From Acidobacteriota bacterium (lineage in GTDB: Bacteria; Acidobacteriota; Thermoanaerobaculia; Gp7-AA8): a DNA stretch of 45,578 nucleotides. Made by a program: the position numbers and the translations under genes. The DNA is taken from contig JAOBAU010000448.1 of the NCBI GenBank assembly GCA_025463165.1, positions 1 to 45,578 on the forward strand. Reading direction: 5' to 3'. Below are positions 9,727 to 17,066 of the stretch, piece by piece (positions within the stretch are counted from its first letter, which is position 1; each line of letters starts with the position of its first letter). The notes beneath the pieces are model-generated. The model did not search any database and had not been told where the DNA came from. It was given only the letters and a program-made list of their open reading frames with translations.

Positions 9727-12476
9727 TAGAACACCCAGCGAAGACCGAGCTGGAACTCGCGAGAGGGCAACGTCGCGCGCGCAACGCCGTAGTTCGGGTT
9801 CGGGACATAGACCGCCGCCGGATTGGTGATGGTCGGACCGCTCAGGAACTGCGCGCCGTTGATCGACTGCACGTCGTAGTTGACGACGTTTGTGATGTTG
9901 AACGCTTCAGCGATCGCTTCGACCTGGCCCCAGCCGATCGCGAATCCCTTCGTCAGACGAAGCGAGAGCTGGCGGAACGGCGGACCGTTCTCGGTGTTGC
10001 GGCCGACGCCGGCCGGACGATCGGAGTTCTTGCCGTCGCCGTTGTAGTCGTAGCCGAGGCGATGCGTCCACGGCTGGCCCGAACCGTACTCATAGATCGG
10101 CGCGACGACGATTCCGTACGGCGCGTGGAACACGCCGCTGAGCACGATGCGGTAATGCTCGTCGCCGCGCGCGCGACCGTATTCGGAGTTGATGTTGGCG
10201 GGATCGTTCGGATAGCCGGTCGGGAAGTCGGGGCTGAAGTCGTCGCTGATGTTGTCCTTGTCGGCGATGGTGAGCGACGCCGTGACGAGATCGTTCTTCC
10301 GCACCGAGCCGTTGAGGCTGACGACGAGCGCGCGATAACGCGAGCGGCCGTCGTTCGTGTACATGTTGATCTGATCGTAGGCGGTGTTCGGGCGAACGTG
10401 AGTGGCGTTGCCGCTCCAGTTCACGTCGCGAATGACGATCTCGTGCTCGCCTTTCACGTAGACCGCTTCGGTATCGAGATAGAGACGCGAGTCGCCGAGC
10501 TTCATCGTGTAGCCGAGCGATGCCTGCGTCGCTTCCGGCGACTCGAAGTCGGGCGCGAGCAGCGCGATGGCCGGCTTCGAAACGATGCCGGTGGTGCGCG
10601 GGTTGTTCGGATCGAGCGCCAGAGTCGGGAAGCCGAGGAGCGCGCCGTTGATGCGCGTGAAGGTGACGCGTCCGGTCTCACCGTTCTGCTGCAGTTCGGT
10701 CAGCGCCGGGACGAGCAGGAAGCGGCCGGTGAAGCGGCCCGCGCCGCCGCGAACGACGCTCGTGCCGTCGCCGCGCAAGTCGTAGTTGAAGGAAAAACGC
10801 GGCTGATAGTTGTTCGTGTCGCGCTTGCGCGGCTTCGGAATCAGCGCGTGGTGGAAGCCGGCGTTGTTGCCGTTCGTGTCGAGGTCGTAGCGGAGACCAA
10901 GGTTGACGAGGAGCTTCGACGACGGACGCCACGCATCTTCGACGAAGGCGCCGTAGAGATTCGTGGTCGTGTCGACGTCGGCGGAGCCGACGCCGTACGC
11001 GTACGCGAGCGGCAGCGCTTTCGTATCGGTCAGATAGATGAAGAGCCCTTCCTGATACGTGTCGATGCGCAGGCGCTCGGAAACGTGCTGCAGCGAAATG
11101 CCGCCTTTGAGGTCGTGCGAGCCGTTGCCGGCGGCGAGATGGTGATGCAGCGTGTCGCGCAGCTCCCACGTCGAACCGTCGCCGAGGAGATCGCCGAGGA
11201 TGTTCGAGCCGGTCATCAGGGTGTTGCCGGACGAGTACCACTCCGCGACACCGTTGGAATTCGTCGGCTCAAAAAAACGGCGCGTGCCGTATTGCGCACG
11301 CGCCTCATTCGAAGTCGAGCTGGAGATGAACGTGTTGTGCTCGAAGGTGGCGTTCCAGTTTTTCCGTTCGAGCGTCTGGCCGTACGAAGCGTCCGCGACG
11401 CCGCCGACGCGGAAGTTGTCTTCGCTGTAATTTTCGTAGACCGCTTTGAGGCCGGCCGTCATCGTGGCGCTGAGGTTCGTGTCGAGGCTGCCGAAGACGA
11501 GCGTCTGATTGAATGGATGCGAAAGGTCGGCGGCCTGCGATGCGAACGCGCCGCCCGGACGATAGAGGACGATGCTCTTCTCGTTGATCTGCTCGACGGA
11601 GCCGAAGTAGAACAACTTGTCGCGCATGGCGGGACCGCCGATCGTGAAGCCGAGCTGGCGGCGCGAGTAGTCATCGTTCTTCTTCAGGTCGAGCGCGCCC
11701 TGCGAACGGAGTGCGCTGTCGCGGAAGAAACCGAAGACGCTGCCGCTGATGTCGTTCGTGCCCGACTTGGTGACGATCGAGAGCGCGCCGCCGGCGGAAC
11801 CGCCGATCTCCGTGTCGAAACGATTCGTGATGACGCGGAACTCGCGCACGGCGTCCTGACTGAAACGCGCGCGGGCCAGACCGTTGACCTGATCGGTGAG
11901 ATCGACGCCGTTCACGAAGATCGTGGTCTGCGATGCGTTGCCGCCGGCGCCGACGACCGGTCCGCCGTTGATGAAGCGGAAGCCGCCGCGCTCGCGCTGC
12001 ACGCCGGGCGCGATGAAGGCGAGGCGCTGGAAGTCGCGATCGGCGACCGGCAGCGCGGCGATCTGCTCGGGCAGAATGTTCGTCGAGCTGTCGGTCTTCA
12101 TGACGTCGACGATCGGCGACTCGGCGCTGACGGTGATCGTCTCGCTCGACTGCGCGTGCATGGCGACGCTCAGCTTCGCTTCCTGTCCGACGCGAATGGC
12201 GAGGTTCTGTTCGGCAACGGGCGCGAATCCCTCGAGCGTGAACTGCACGCGATAGTTGCCCGGCGTCAGCGCGAGGAAGCGCGCAGTGCCTGCCGAATCG
12301 GTGACGGCCGTTGTCGTGAAGCCGGTCTCCGGCCGCGTGACCGTGATCGTCACGCCCGGCAACGGCGAGCGCGCCTGATCGAGCGCGATCGCTTCGATGG
12401 AGCCTTTGTCGATCTGAGCAAGAAGGTTGATTGACGTGAGAAGGAGGAACGCGAGGAGCACCGCCGTTTTTCGCAT
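9726..12476 (-). CDS. TonB-dependent receptor, Oar-like with N-terminal carboxypeptidase-regulatory-like domain
   Basis: GSIEAIALDQARSPLPGVTITVTRPETG..., plug domain ADRDFQRLAFIAPGVQ...IFVNGVDLTDQVNG, GGSAGGALSIVTKSGTN, C-terminal QLGLRWVF; SD AAAGGA before ATG. Confidence 0.92.
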   Translation of the reverse strand: MRKTAVLLAFLLLTSINLLAQIDKGSIEAIALDQARSPLPGVTITVTRPETGFTTTAVTDSAGTARFLALTPGNYRVQFTLEGFAPVAEQNLAIRVGQEAKLSVAMHAQSSETITVSAESPIVDVMKTDSSTNILPEQIAALPVADRDFQRLAFIAPGVQRERGGFRFINGGPVVGAGGNASQTTIFVNGVDLTDQVNGLARARFSQDAVREFRVITNRFDTEIGGSAGGALSIVTKSGTNDISGSVFGFFRDSALRSQGALDLKKNDDYSRRQLGFTIGGPAMRDKLFYFGSVEQINEKSIVLYRPGGAFASQAADLSHPFNQTLVFGSLDTNLSATMTAGLKAVYENYSEDNFRVGGVADASYGQTLERKNWNATFEHNTFISSSTSNEARAQYGTRRFFEPTNSNGVAEWYSSGNTLMTGSNILGDLLGDGSTWELRDTLHHHLAAGNGSHDLKGGISLQHVSERLRIDTYQEGLFIYLTDTKALPLAYAYGVGSADVDTTTNLYGAFVEDAWRPSSKLLVNLGLRYDLDTNGNNAGFHHALIPKPRKRDTNNYQPRFSFNYDLRGDGTSVVRGGAGRFTGRFLLVPALTELQQNGETGRVTFTRINGALLGFPTLALDPNNPRTTGIVSKPAIALLAPDFESPEATQASLGYTMKLGDSRLYLDTEAVYVKGEHEIVIRDVNWSGNATHVRPNTAYDQINMYTNDGRSRYRALVVSLNGSVRKNDLVTASLTIADKDNISDDFSPDFPTGYPNDPANINSEYGRARGDEHYRIVLSGVFHAPYGIVVAPIYEYGSGQPWTHRLGYDYNGDGKNSDRPAGVGRNTENGPPFRQLSLRLTKGFAIGWGQVEAIAEAFNITNVVNYDVQSINGAQFLSGPTITNPAAVYVPNPNYGVARATLPSREFQLGLRWVF

Positions 12477-12495
12477 CGTTAGTCCTTTTTAAACC

Positions 12496-12533
12496 AGTCC
12501 TGAGTCCTGAGTCCTTGGTCCTGAGTGCTCGAC
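12496..12533. repeat. Solo arm of a heptad-built repeat (AGTCCTGAGTCCTGAGTCCTTGGTCCTGAGTGCTCGAC)
   Basis: Two differences over 38 nt from the left arm at 14766-14803; no long complementary arm adjacent. Confidence 0.85.
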
Positions 12534-12567
12534 GCGTCGAGAGCGCAAACTTCTCGCTACTTGCAGT

Positions 12568-12579
12568 CCGACCGGTCGG
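12568..12579. promoter_or_regulatory. Perfect palindrome CCGACCGGTCGG, candidate TetR-family operator
   Basis: Self-complementary 12-mer just downstream of the predicted TSS of an operon that ends in a tetR gene. Confidence 0.6.
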
Positions 12580-12596
12580 TTTGTTGTATGGCGCGA

Positions 12597-12625
12597 ATGT
12601 TAGGTTCGCCAGGCGCGTCTGTCAA
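12597..12625 (-). promoter_or_regulatory. Sigma70-type promoter TTGACA-N17-TAACAT for the TonB receptor operon
   Basis: Exact TTGACA (12625-12620) and TAACAT (12602-12597) on the minus strand with a 17-nt spacer. Confidence 0.65.
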
Positions 12626-12636
12626 GAACCTAAAAA

Positions 12637-12720
12637 GGTGCTGAGTGCTGAGTTCTGAGTGCTGAGTCAAAGCGGCTCGGTCATCCCCGACTCAGCACTC
12701 AGCACTCTGCACTCAGCACC
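12637..12720. repeat. Inverted repeat made of GAGTGCT-type heptads (32-nt arms, 20-nt loop)
   Basis: Arms 12637-12668 and 12689-12720 are complementary with 2 mismatches. Confidence 0.9.
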
Positions 12721-12750
12721 CCGTGTGTGGGAGGCGGGTATGATTTACGG

Positions 12751-13503
12751 ATGTTCAAACGCATCGGAAACCTCTTCCGCGGTTTCTTCGGCCTCTTCGT
12801 CTCCGGCGTGGAGCGTCGCAATCCGGAGGCGCTGCTCGAAGTGGAGAAGGAAAATCTTCGGAAGCAGATCGCGAGCTACAACCAGGGGCTCGCCGCGCAC
12901 GCGGGACTCTGCGAACGCCTGATGACGCAGGTCCGCAAACTCGAAACGGACGAGCGCGACGCGCGCGCGAAGACCGCCGCGAATCTGCGCGCCGGCAATC
13001 GCGAGATCGCGGCGCAGCACGCGCTGCGGCTGCAGAGCATCACGGAAAATCTCGCCGAGACGCGGCTGCAACTCGAGCATGGCGAGACGACCTATCGCGA
13101 GCTGATCAAGGCGCGCGACGTTGCCGTGAAAGCGGCACAGATCAAGCTCGCATCGCTCAAACATTCGCTCGACGATCTCAAGATCAAGCGCGCCACGGCC
13201 GAGCTGACGGAGATGGCGTCGGGGATGATCACGACCATCGGCGGCTCCGGCGACACGCTCGATCGTCTGCATACGATGGTCGAGGAAGAGCGCGAGAAAG
13301 CGGCCGGACGCGCACGCGTAGCGCGCGACACATTGTCGACCTCCGAGCTGGCGATGAAAGAGGAAGAGCAGCGAGCGCTTGAAGCGCAGGCGCTCGATGA
13401 GTTCGAGGCGCGCGAAGGCTACGCAATCGAGGGGACCGGCACCGCGACGACGGAAGGGGCGCTGCCGCACGCCGTCGATGTGAAGCTGATCCCGCCGAAG
13501 TGA
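12751..13503 (+). CDS. PspA/IM30-like coiled-coil protein
   Basis: MFKRIGNLFRGFFGLFVSGVERRNPEALLEVEKENLRKQI... then long coiled coil, size typical of PspA. Confidence 0.75.
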   Translation: MFKRIGNLFRGFFGLFVSGVERRNPEALLEVEKENLRKQIASYNQGLAAHAGLCERLMTQVRKLETDERDARAKTAANLRAGNREIAAQHALRLQSITENLAETRLQLEHGETTYRELIKARDVAVKAAQIKLASLKHSLDDLKIKRATAELTEMASGMITTIGGSGDTLDRLHTMVEEEREKAAGRARVARDTLSTSELAMKEEEQRALEAQALDEFEAREGYAIEGTGTATTEGALPHAVDVKLIPPK

Positions 13504-14117
13504 TCAGCGGGCTGGAGCTCGTCGGACTGGCGCTGCTGGCCGGCGCCGCCGCGACGATGTGGGTGCGTAACGCCGAGGCGCGATTTCGGGCCATGCATAC
13601 GCTGCCGCCGAGTGAGCATGATGCGGCGCTGCGTCAGCTCGGTACGCCGGCGCGCGATCGCGCGAAAGCACTGCTCGCGAAATGCGCGAAGACGCTCGCG
13701 GCGTATGGAACATCCGACGATCTCGTCATCGATGGCAATCGCCGCGCGCTCGAAGAGCTGACGCGGATGCACCTTCGCCTGCTCACCGCGCATCGCGAGA
13801 TCGTCACGCTCGACGTCGTGAAGGACGCGCCGTCGCTGCGCAAACAGATCGCATCAGCCGAGACGTCAATCGCCGTCGCCGAATCAGAGGAGTTGCGCGA
13901 ATCGCGCGCCGCGACGGCGGCGATTCTTCGTCGCCGGCTCGACAACGTGACGCGTCGCGAGACGCTCCTCGCGCAGATCGAGAGCGACCTCGAGCGGATC
14001 GAAGCGCAGGTCGATCTGGCGCTCGAAGACGCGACACTGAATCGCACGCCCGCGCCGGTCTCGCATTCGATCGAGCTCGCAAGCGGACTCTTCGACGAAA
14101 CGCTGCGTCAGGCATAG
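13500..14117 (+). CDS. Hypothetical protein with N-terminal TM segment and coiled coil
   Basis: GTG start overlaps the PspA-like TGA (GTGA); ISGLELVGLALLAGAAATMWV then helical, charged sequence. Confidence 0.7.
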   Translation: MISGLELVGLALLAGAAATMWVRNAEARFRAMHTLPPSEHDAALRQLGTPARDRAKALLAKCAKTLAAYGTSDDLVIDGNRRALEELTRMHLRLLTAHREIVTLDVVKDAPSLRKQIASAETSIAVAESEELRESRAATAAILRRRLDNVTRRETLLAQIESDLERIEAQVDLALEDATLNRTPAPVSHSIELASGLFDETLRQA

Positions 14118-14128
14118 AATCCCGCCGC

Positions 14129-14761
14129 ATGTCCCTCCTCGCTCAACGCAAGAACCCCAGTGCGCCGCCTCGCCTCGACGGAAAAGAGGTGCTCGTCGGT
14201 CCCGATCCGAGCGTCTCCCGCGTGAAAGGCGTGATGTTCGGCGCGCGCAAACAGTTTCTGGTCGACACCGTCGGCGAGGAAGGTCTCGGCCGCGTCATCG
14301 CACGACTTTCACCGCGCACCGCCGGCTACGTAAAGACGCCGCTGGCGTCGAGCTGGTGCGAGTTCGAATCGCTGGTCGAGCTCGACCGCGCGATCTACGA
14401 CGAGCTGAAAGCGAAGCATCCGAACGTGCTCGCGCTGATCGGCGCCGCATCCGCGGAGCTCGGCATCGGCAAGGTGTACAAATCGCTCGACAGCACCGAA
14501 CTGCTGAAGTTCCTGGAGAGCATCGCGCTCTTTCACACGCAGTATCAAAAGTTCGGCCGCGTAAAATTCGAGAAGACGCCAAATGGCGGCCGAATGATCT
14601 ACACCGACTACCCCTGCTACTCCCCCATCTTCTGCGCCAGCGCCCTCGGCTTCTTCCTCGAGTCCATCCTCCGCCACGGCGGAACCGATCCGAGCGTGAA
14701 CGAGACGAGATGCCAGACGCATGGGGATGCGAGTTGTACGTTTGAGATGGCCTGGAGATGA
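14129..14761 (+). CDS. V4R/heme-NO-binding-like (DUF2378-like) protein
   Basis: C-terminal ALGFFLESILRHGGTDPSVNETRCQTHGDASCTFEMAWR resembles the V4R Cys-containing tail; start trimmed to the ATG after TAGAAT. Confidence 0.55.
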   Translation: MSLLAQRKNPSAPPRLDGKEVLVGPDPSVSRVKGVMFGARKQFLVDTVGEEGLGRVIARLSPRTAGYVKTPLASSWCEFESLVELDRAIYDELKAKHPNVLALIGAASAELGIGKVYKSLDSTELLKFLESIALFHTQYQKFGRVKFEKTPNGGRMIYTDYPCYSPIFCASALGFFLESILRHGGTDPSVNETRCQTHGDASCTFEMAWR

Positions 14762-14765
14762 AGCG

Positions 14766-14860
14766 AGTCCTGAGTCCTGAGTCCTTAGTCCTAAGTGCTC
14801 GACCCACAACGCGTCCTTCGTCGTCGAGCACTCAGGACTAAGGACTCAGGACTCAAGACT
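14766..14860. repeat. Inverted repeat made of GAGTCCT-type heptads (38-nt arms, 19-nt loop)
   Basis: Arms 14766-14803 and 14823-14860 complementary with 2 mismatches; ends directly at the ATG at 14861. Confidence 0.92.
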
Positions 14861-16192
14861 ATGTTCAAGCAGTTCTACCTCCCCTGCCTCGCCCAGGCCT
14901 CCTACGCCATCGCGTCGAACGGCGAAGCAGCCATCGTCGATCCGCGTCGTGATGTCGATGAGTACATCGATTTCGCGCGCGACAACGGCCTGACGATTCG
15001 CTACGTCATCGAAACGCATCTGCATGCCGACTTTGTGAGCGGGCATCGCGAGCTGGCGGAGCGGACGGGGGCGGAGATCGTGTTTGGGACGAGGGCTGGC
15101 GCGGAGTTGCCGCATCGCGCGGTGCGTGATGGCGATGTTTTGCGTGTTGGTGAGCTGGAGTTGCGTGCGCTGGAGACGCCGGGACATACGCCGGAGTCGG
15201 TCTCGTGGCTCGTCGTTGAAGACGGCCTGCCGCGACGGGTGCTGACGGGCGACACGTTGTTCATCGGCGACGTCGGGCGTCCCGATCTCGCCGGGTCGCG
15301 CGGGTTCACTTCGGAGCAGATGGCGTCGATGCTTTACGACTCGCTGCACGACAAGCTGCTCGCGCTTCCTGACGACGTTGAAGTCTGGCCGGCGCATGGC
15401 GCGGGCTCGGCGTGCGGACGGAACATCTCGAAGGAAACGTCGTCGACGATCGGCGTGCAGCGGCGGACGAACTACGCGCTCGCGCCGATGTCGCGCGAGG
15501 AGTTCGTCAACATGATGACGACCGGCATCTCCGCGGCACCGGCGTACTTTCCGTACGACGCTGAGCTGAATCGCCGCGGCGCGCGTCCTCTGTCCGAACT
15601 GACTGCGAAGCCGCTCGCTGCCGATGAGATTCGCGCGATGCACGCAACGATCCTCGACGTTCGAGACGCGGCGTCATTCGGCGGAGGTCACATCGCCGGC
15701 GCGATCAACATCGGTCTCGATGGGCAGTTCGCATCATGGTGCGGCACGCTGCTTCGCTCCGATGCGACGCTCGTCGTCTTCGCAGCGTCCGCGGAGAAGG
15801 CATCCGAAGCGGTGATGCGGCTCGCGCGCATCGGCTACGAAAACGTCGCCGGTTACACGACGTCACTCGATGGCTTCGACCTCGAATCGCTCGAACAGTT
15901 GAGCGTCGCGCAGCTACACGACACATCGCTGCGCGTCGTCGATGTCCGCGGTCCCGGCGAGTACACAGCCGGACACGTTCCCGACGCGATCAACATTCCG
16001 CTGCCGGAGCTTTCCGCGCGTGTCGACGAGCTCGAGCGCGATGTAACGCTCGCGGTCATCTGCGCCGGCGGCTATCGCTCGTCGGCCGCTGCCAGTCTGC
16101 TCGCGCAGGCCGGATTCGCGCACGTCATCAACGTTGCCGGCGGCACATCGGCATGGATCCGCGAAGGATTCGCGACCGAAACGTCAGGCTGA
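14861..16192 (+). CDS. MBL-fold hydrolase with two rhodanese domains (persulfide dioxygenase-like)
   Basis: THLHADFVSGH, TPGHTPESV, LTGDTLFIGDVGRPDL, WPAHGAGSACG; rhodanese domains, the second with VICAGGYRSSAA. Confidence 0.92.
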   Translation: MFKQFYLPCLAQASYAIASNGEAAIVDPRRDVDEYIDFARDNGLTIRYVIETHLHADFVSGHRELAERTGAEIVFGTRAGAELPHRAVRDGDVLRVGELELRALETPGHTPESVSWLVVEDGLPRRVLTGDTLFIGDVGRPDLAGSRGFTSEQMASMLYDSLHDKLLALPDDVEVWPAHGAGSACGRNISKETSSTIGVQRRTNYALAPMSREEFVNMMTTGISAAPAYFPYDAELNRRGARPLSELTAKPLAADEIRAMHATILDVRDAASFGGGHIAGAINIGLDGQFASWCGTLLRSDATLVVFAASAEKASEAVMRLARIGYENVAGYTTSLDGFDLESLEQLSVAQLHDTSLRVVDVRGPGEYTAGHVPDAINIPLPELSARVDELERDVTLAVICAGGYRSSAAASLLAQAGFAHVINVAGGTSAWIREGFATETSG

Positions 16193-17038
16193 CGTGATCT
16201 CGACGTCGACGTGCTGACGTCGCATCAGCATCCGCTCGAGCAGCGCCACGCGCGCGATCAACTCTGATTGTCCGCGCAGCAACGCCTCGATCTCCATCTC
16301 CGCTTTCAGGTTCACCTGATAGTCGTTCTCGGCGAGGAGCTTGTCCTTCATCGACTGCCGGTTCTGACTCATCATGATGATCGGCGCCTGCAGCGCGGCG
16401 ACCGTCGACAGACAGAGATTCAGCAGGATGAACGGATACGGGTCGAAGTCCGCTTTTCGCGCGATGTTCGCGCCCATCCAGATGGCCATGATGAAAGTGA
16501 ACAGGCCGATGAACGGCCATGAGCCGCCGAACGCCGCGACGCGATCGGCCACGCGCTGACCGAACGTCAGCGCTCCTTCCTGCTCTTCGAGCACGTTGCG
16601 CGAGACCTGCCGCGACATCAGCTCGTTCGTCTGCCGCAGCCGATCGCTCAGCTCGGAGATGATGCGCAGCGACGCCGCCGGATTCTTGTTGAGGAAGTCG
16701 GCGAAGTCGTCGCGATCGAGCCGCACGAGCCGTGACGGCTTAATCGCTGACGCCGTCGCCGATCGCGGCGCCCCGTCGAACAGCGAAAGCTCGCCGAAGA
16801 ACTGTCCCGGATAGAGACTGGCCAGACTGACTTTCGTCCGCCCTTCGCCGTACGAGATGTCGACCGCGCCGTCTTCGATGATGAAGAGCGACGAGCCTTC
16901 TTCGCCCTGGCGGAAGATCACGTCGTCCTGCGCGTACGAGATTTCCTCGAGACGCGCCACCAGCGATTCCAGATCGTCGGCGGTCAGCGACTCGAAGATC
17001 GGAATGTTCGCGAGCAACTCCTGACGGGACATCGACAT
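16184..17038 (-). CDS. Cyclic nucleotide-binding domain plus DUF1003 membrane protein
   Basis: CNMP-like LYPGQFFGELSLFDGAPRSATASA; DUF1003-like FGGSWPFIGLF...FDPYPFILLNLCLSTVAALQAPIIMMSQNRQ. Confidence 0.9.
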   Translation of the reverse strand: MSMSRQELLANIPIFESLTADDLESLVARLEEISYAQDDVIFRQGEEGSSLFIIEDGAVDISYGEGRTKVSLASLYPGQFFGELSLFDGAPRSATASAIKPSRLVRLDRDDFADFLNKNPAASLRIISELSDRLRQTNELMSRQVSRNVLEEQEGALTFGQRVADRVAAFGGSWPFIGLFTFIMAIWMGANIARKADFDPYPFILLNLCLSTVAALQAPIIMMSQNRQSMKDKLLAENDYQVNLKAEMEIEALLRGQSELIARVALLERMLMRRQHVDVEITSA

Positions 17039-17066
17039 GCGAATGAGATTAGCAGATGAGCCGGCC

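Noticed and set aside
10062-12434. 790-aa plus-strand ORF antisense to the TonB receptor gene
   Set aside because: Arg/Ala/Val/Asp-rich composition without domains; mirrors a clear receptor gene. Long antisense frames are expected at this GC content.
12659-12922. 87-aa ORF starting in the heptad repeat
   Set aside because: Out of frame with the PspA-like gene and begins inside repeat sequence.
12496-14860. CRISPR array or classical direct-repeat array
   Set aside because: Units are 7 bp without spacers and organised as inverted arms; no cas genes.
14861-16192. Treating the first rhodanese domain as catalytic
   Set aside because: The Cys position reads VFAASAEKA without Cys; only the second domain shows CAGGYRS.
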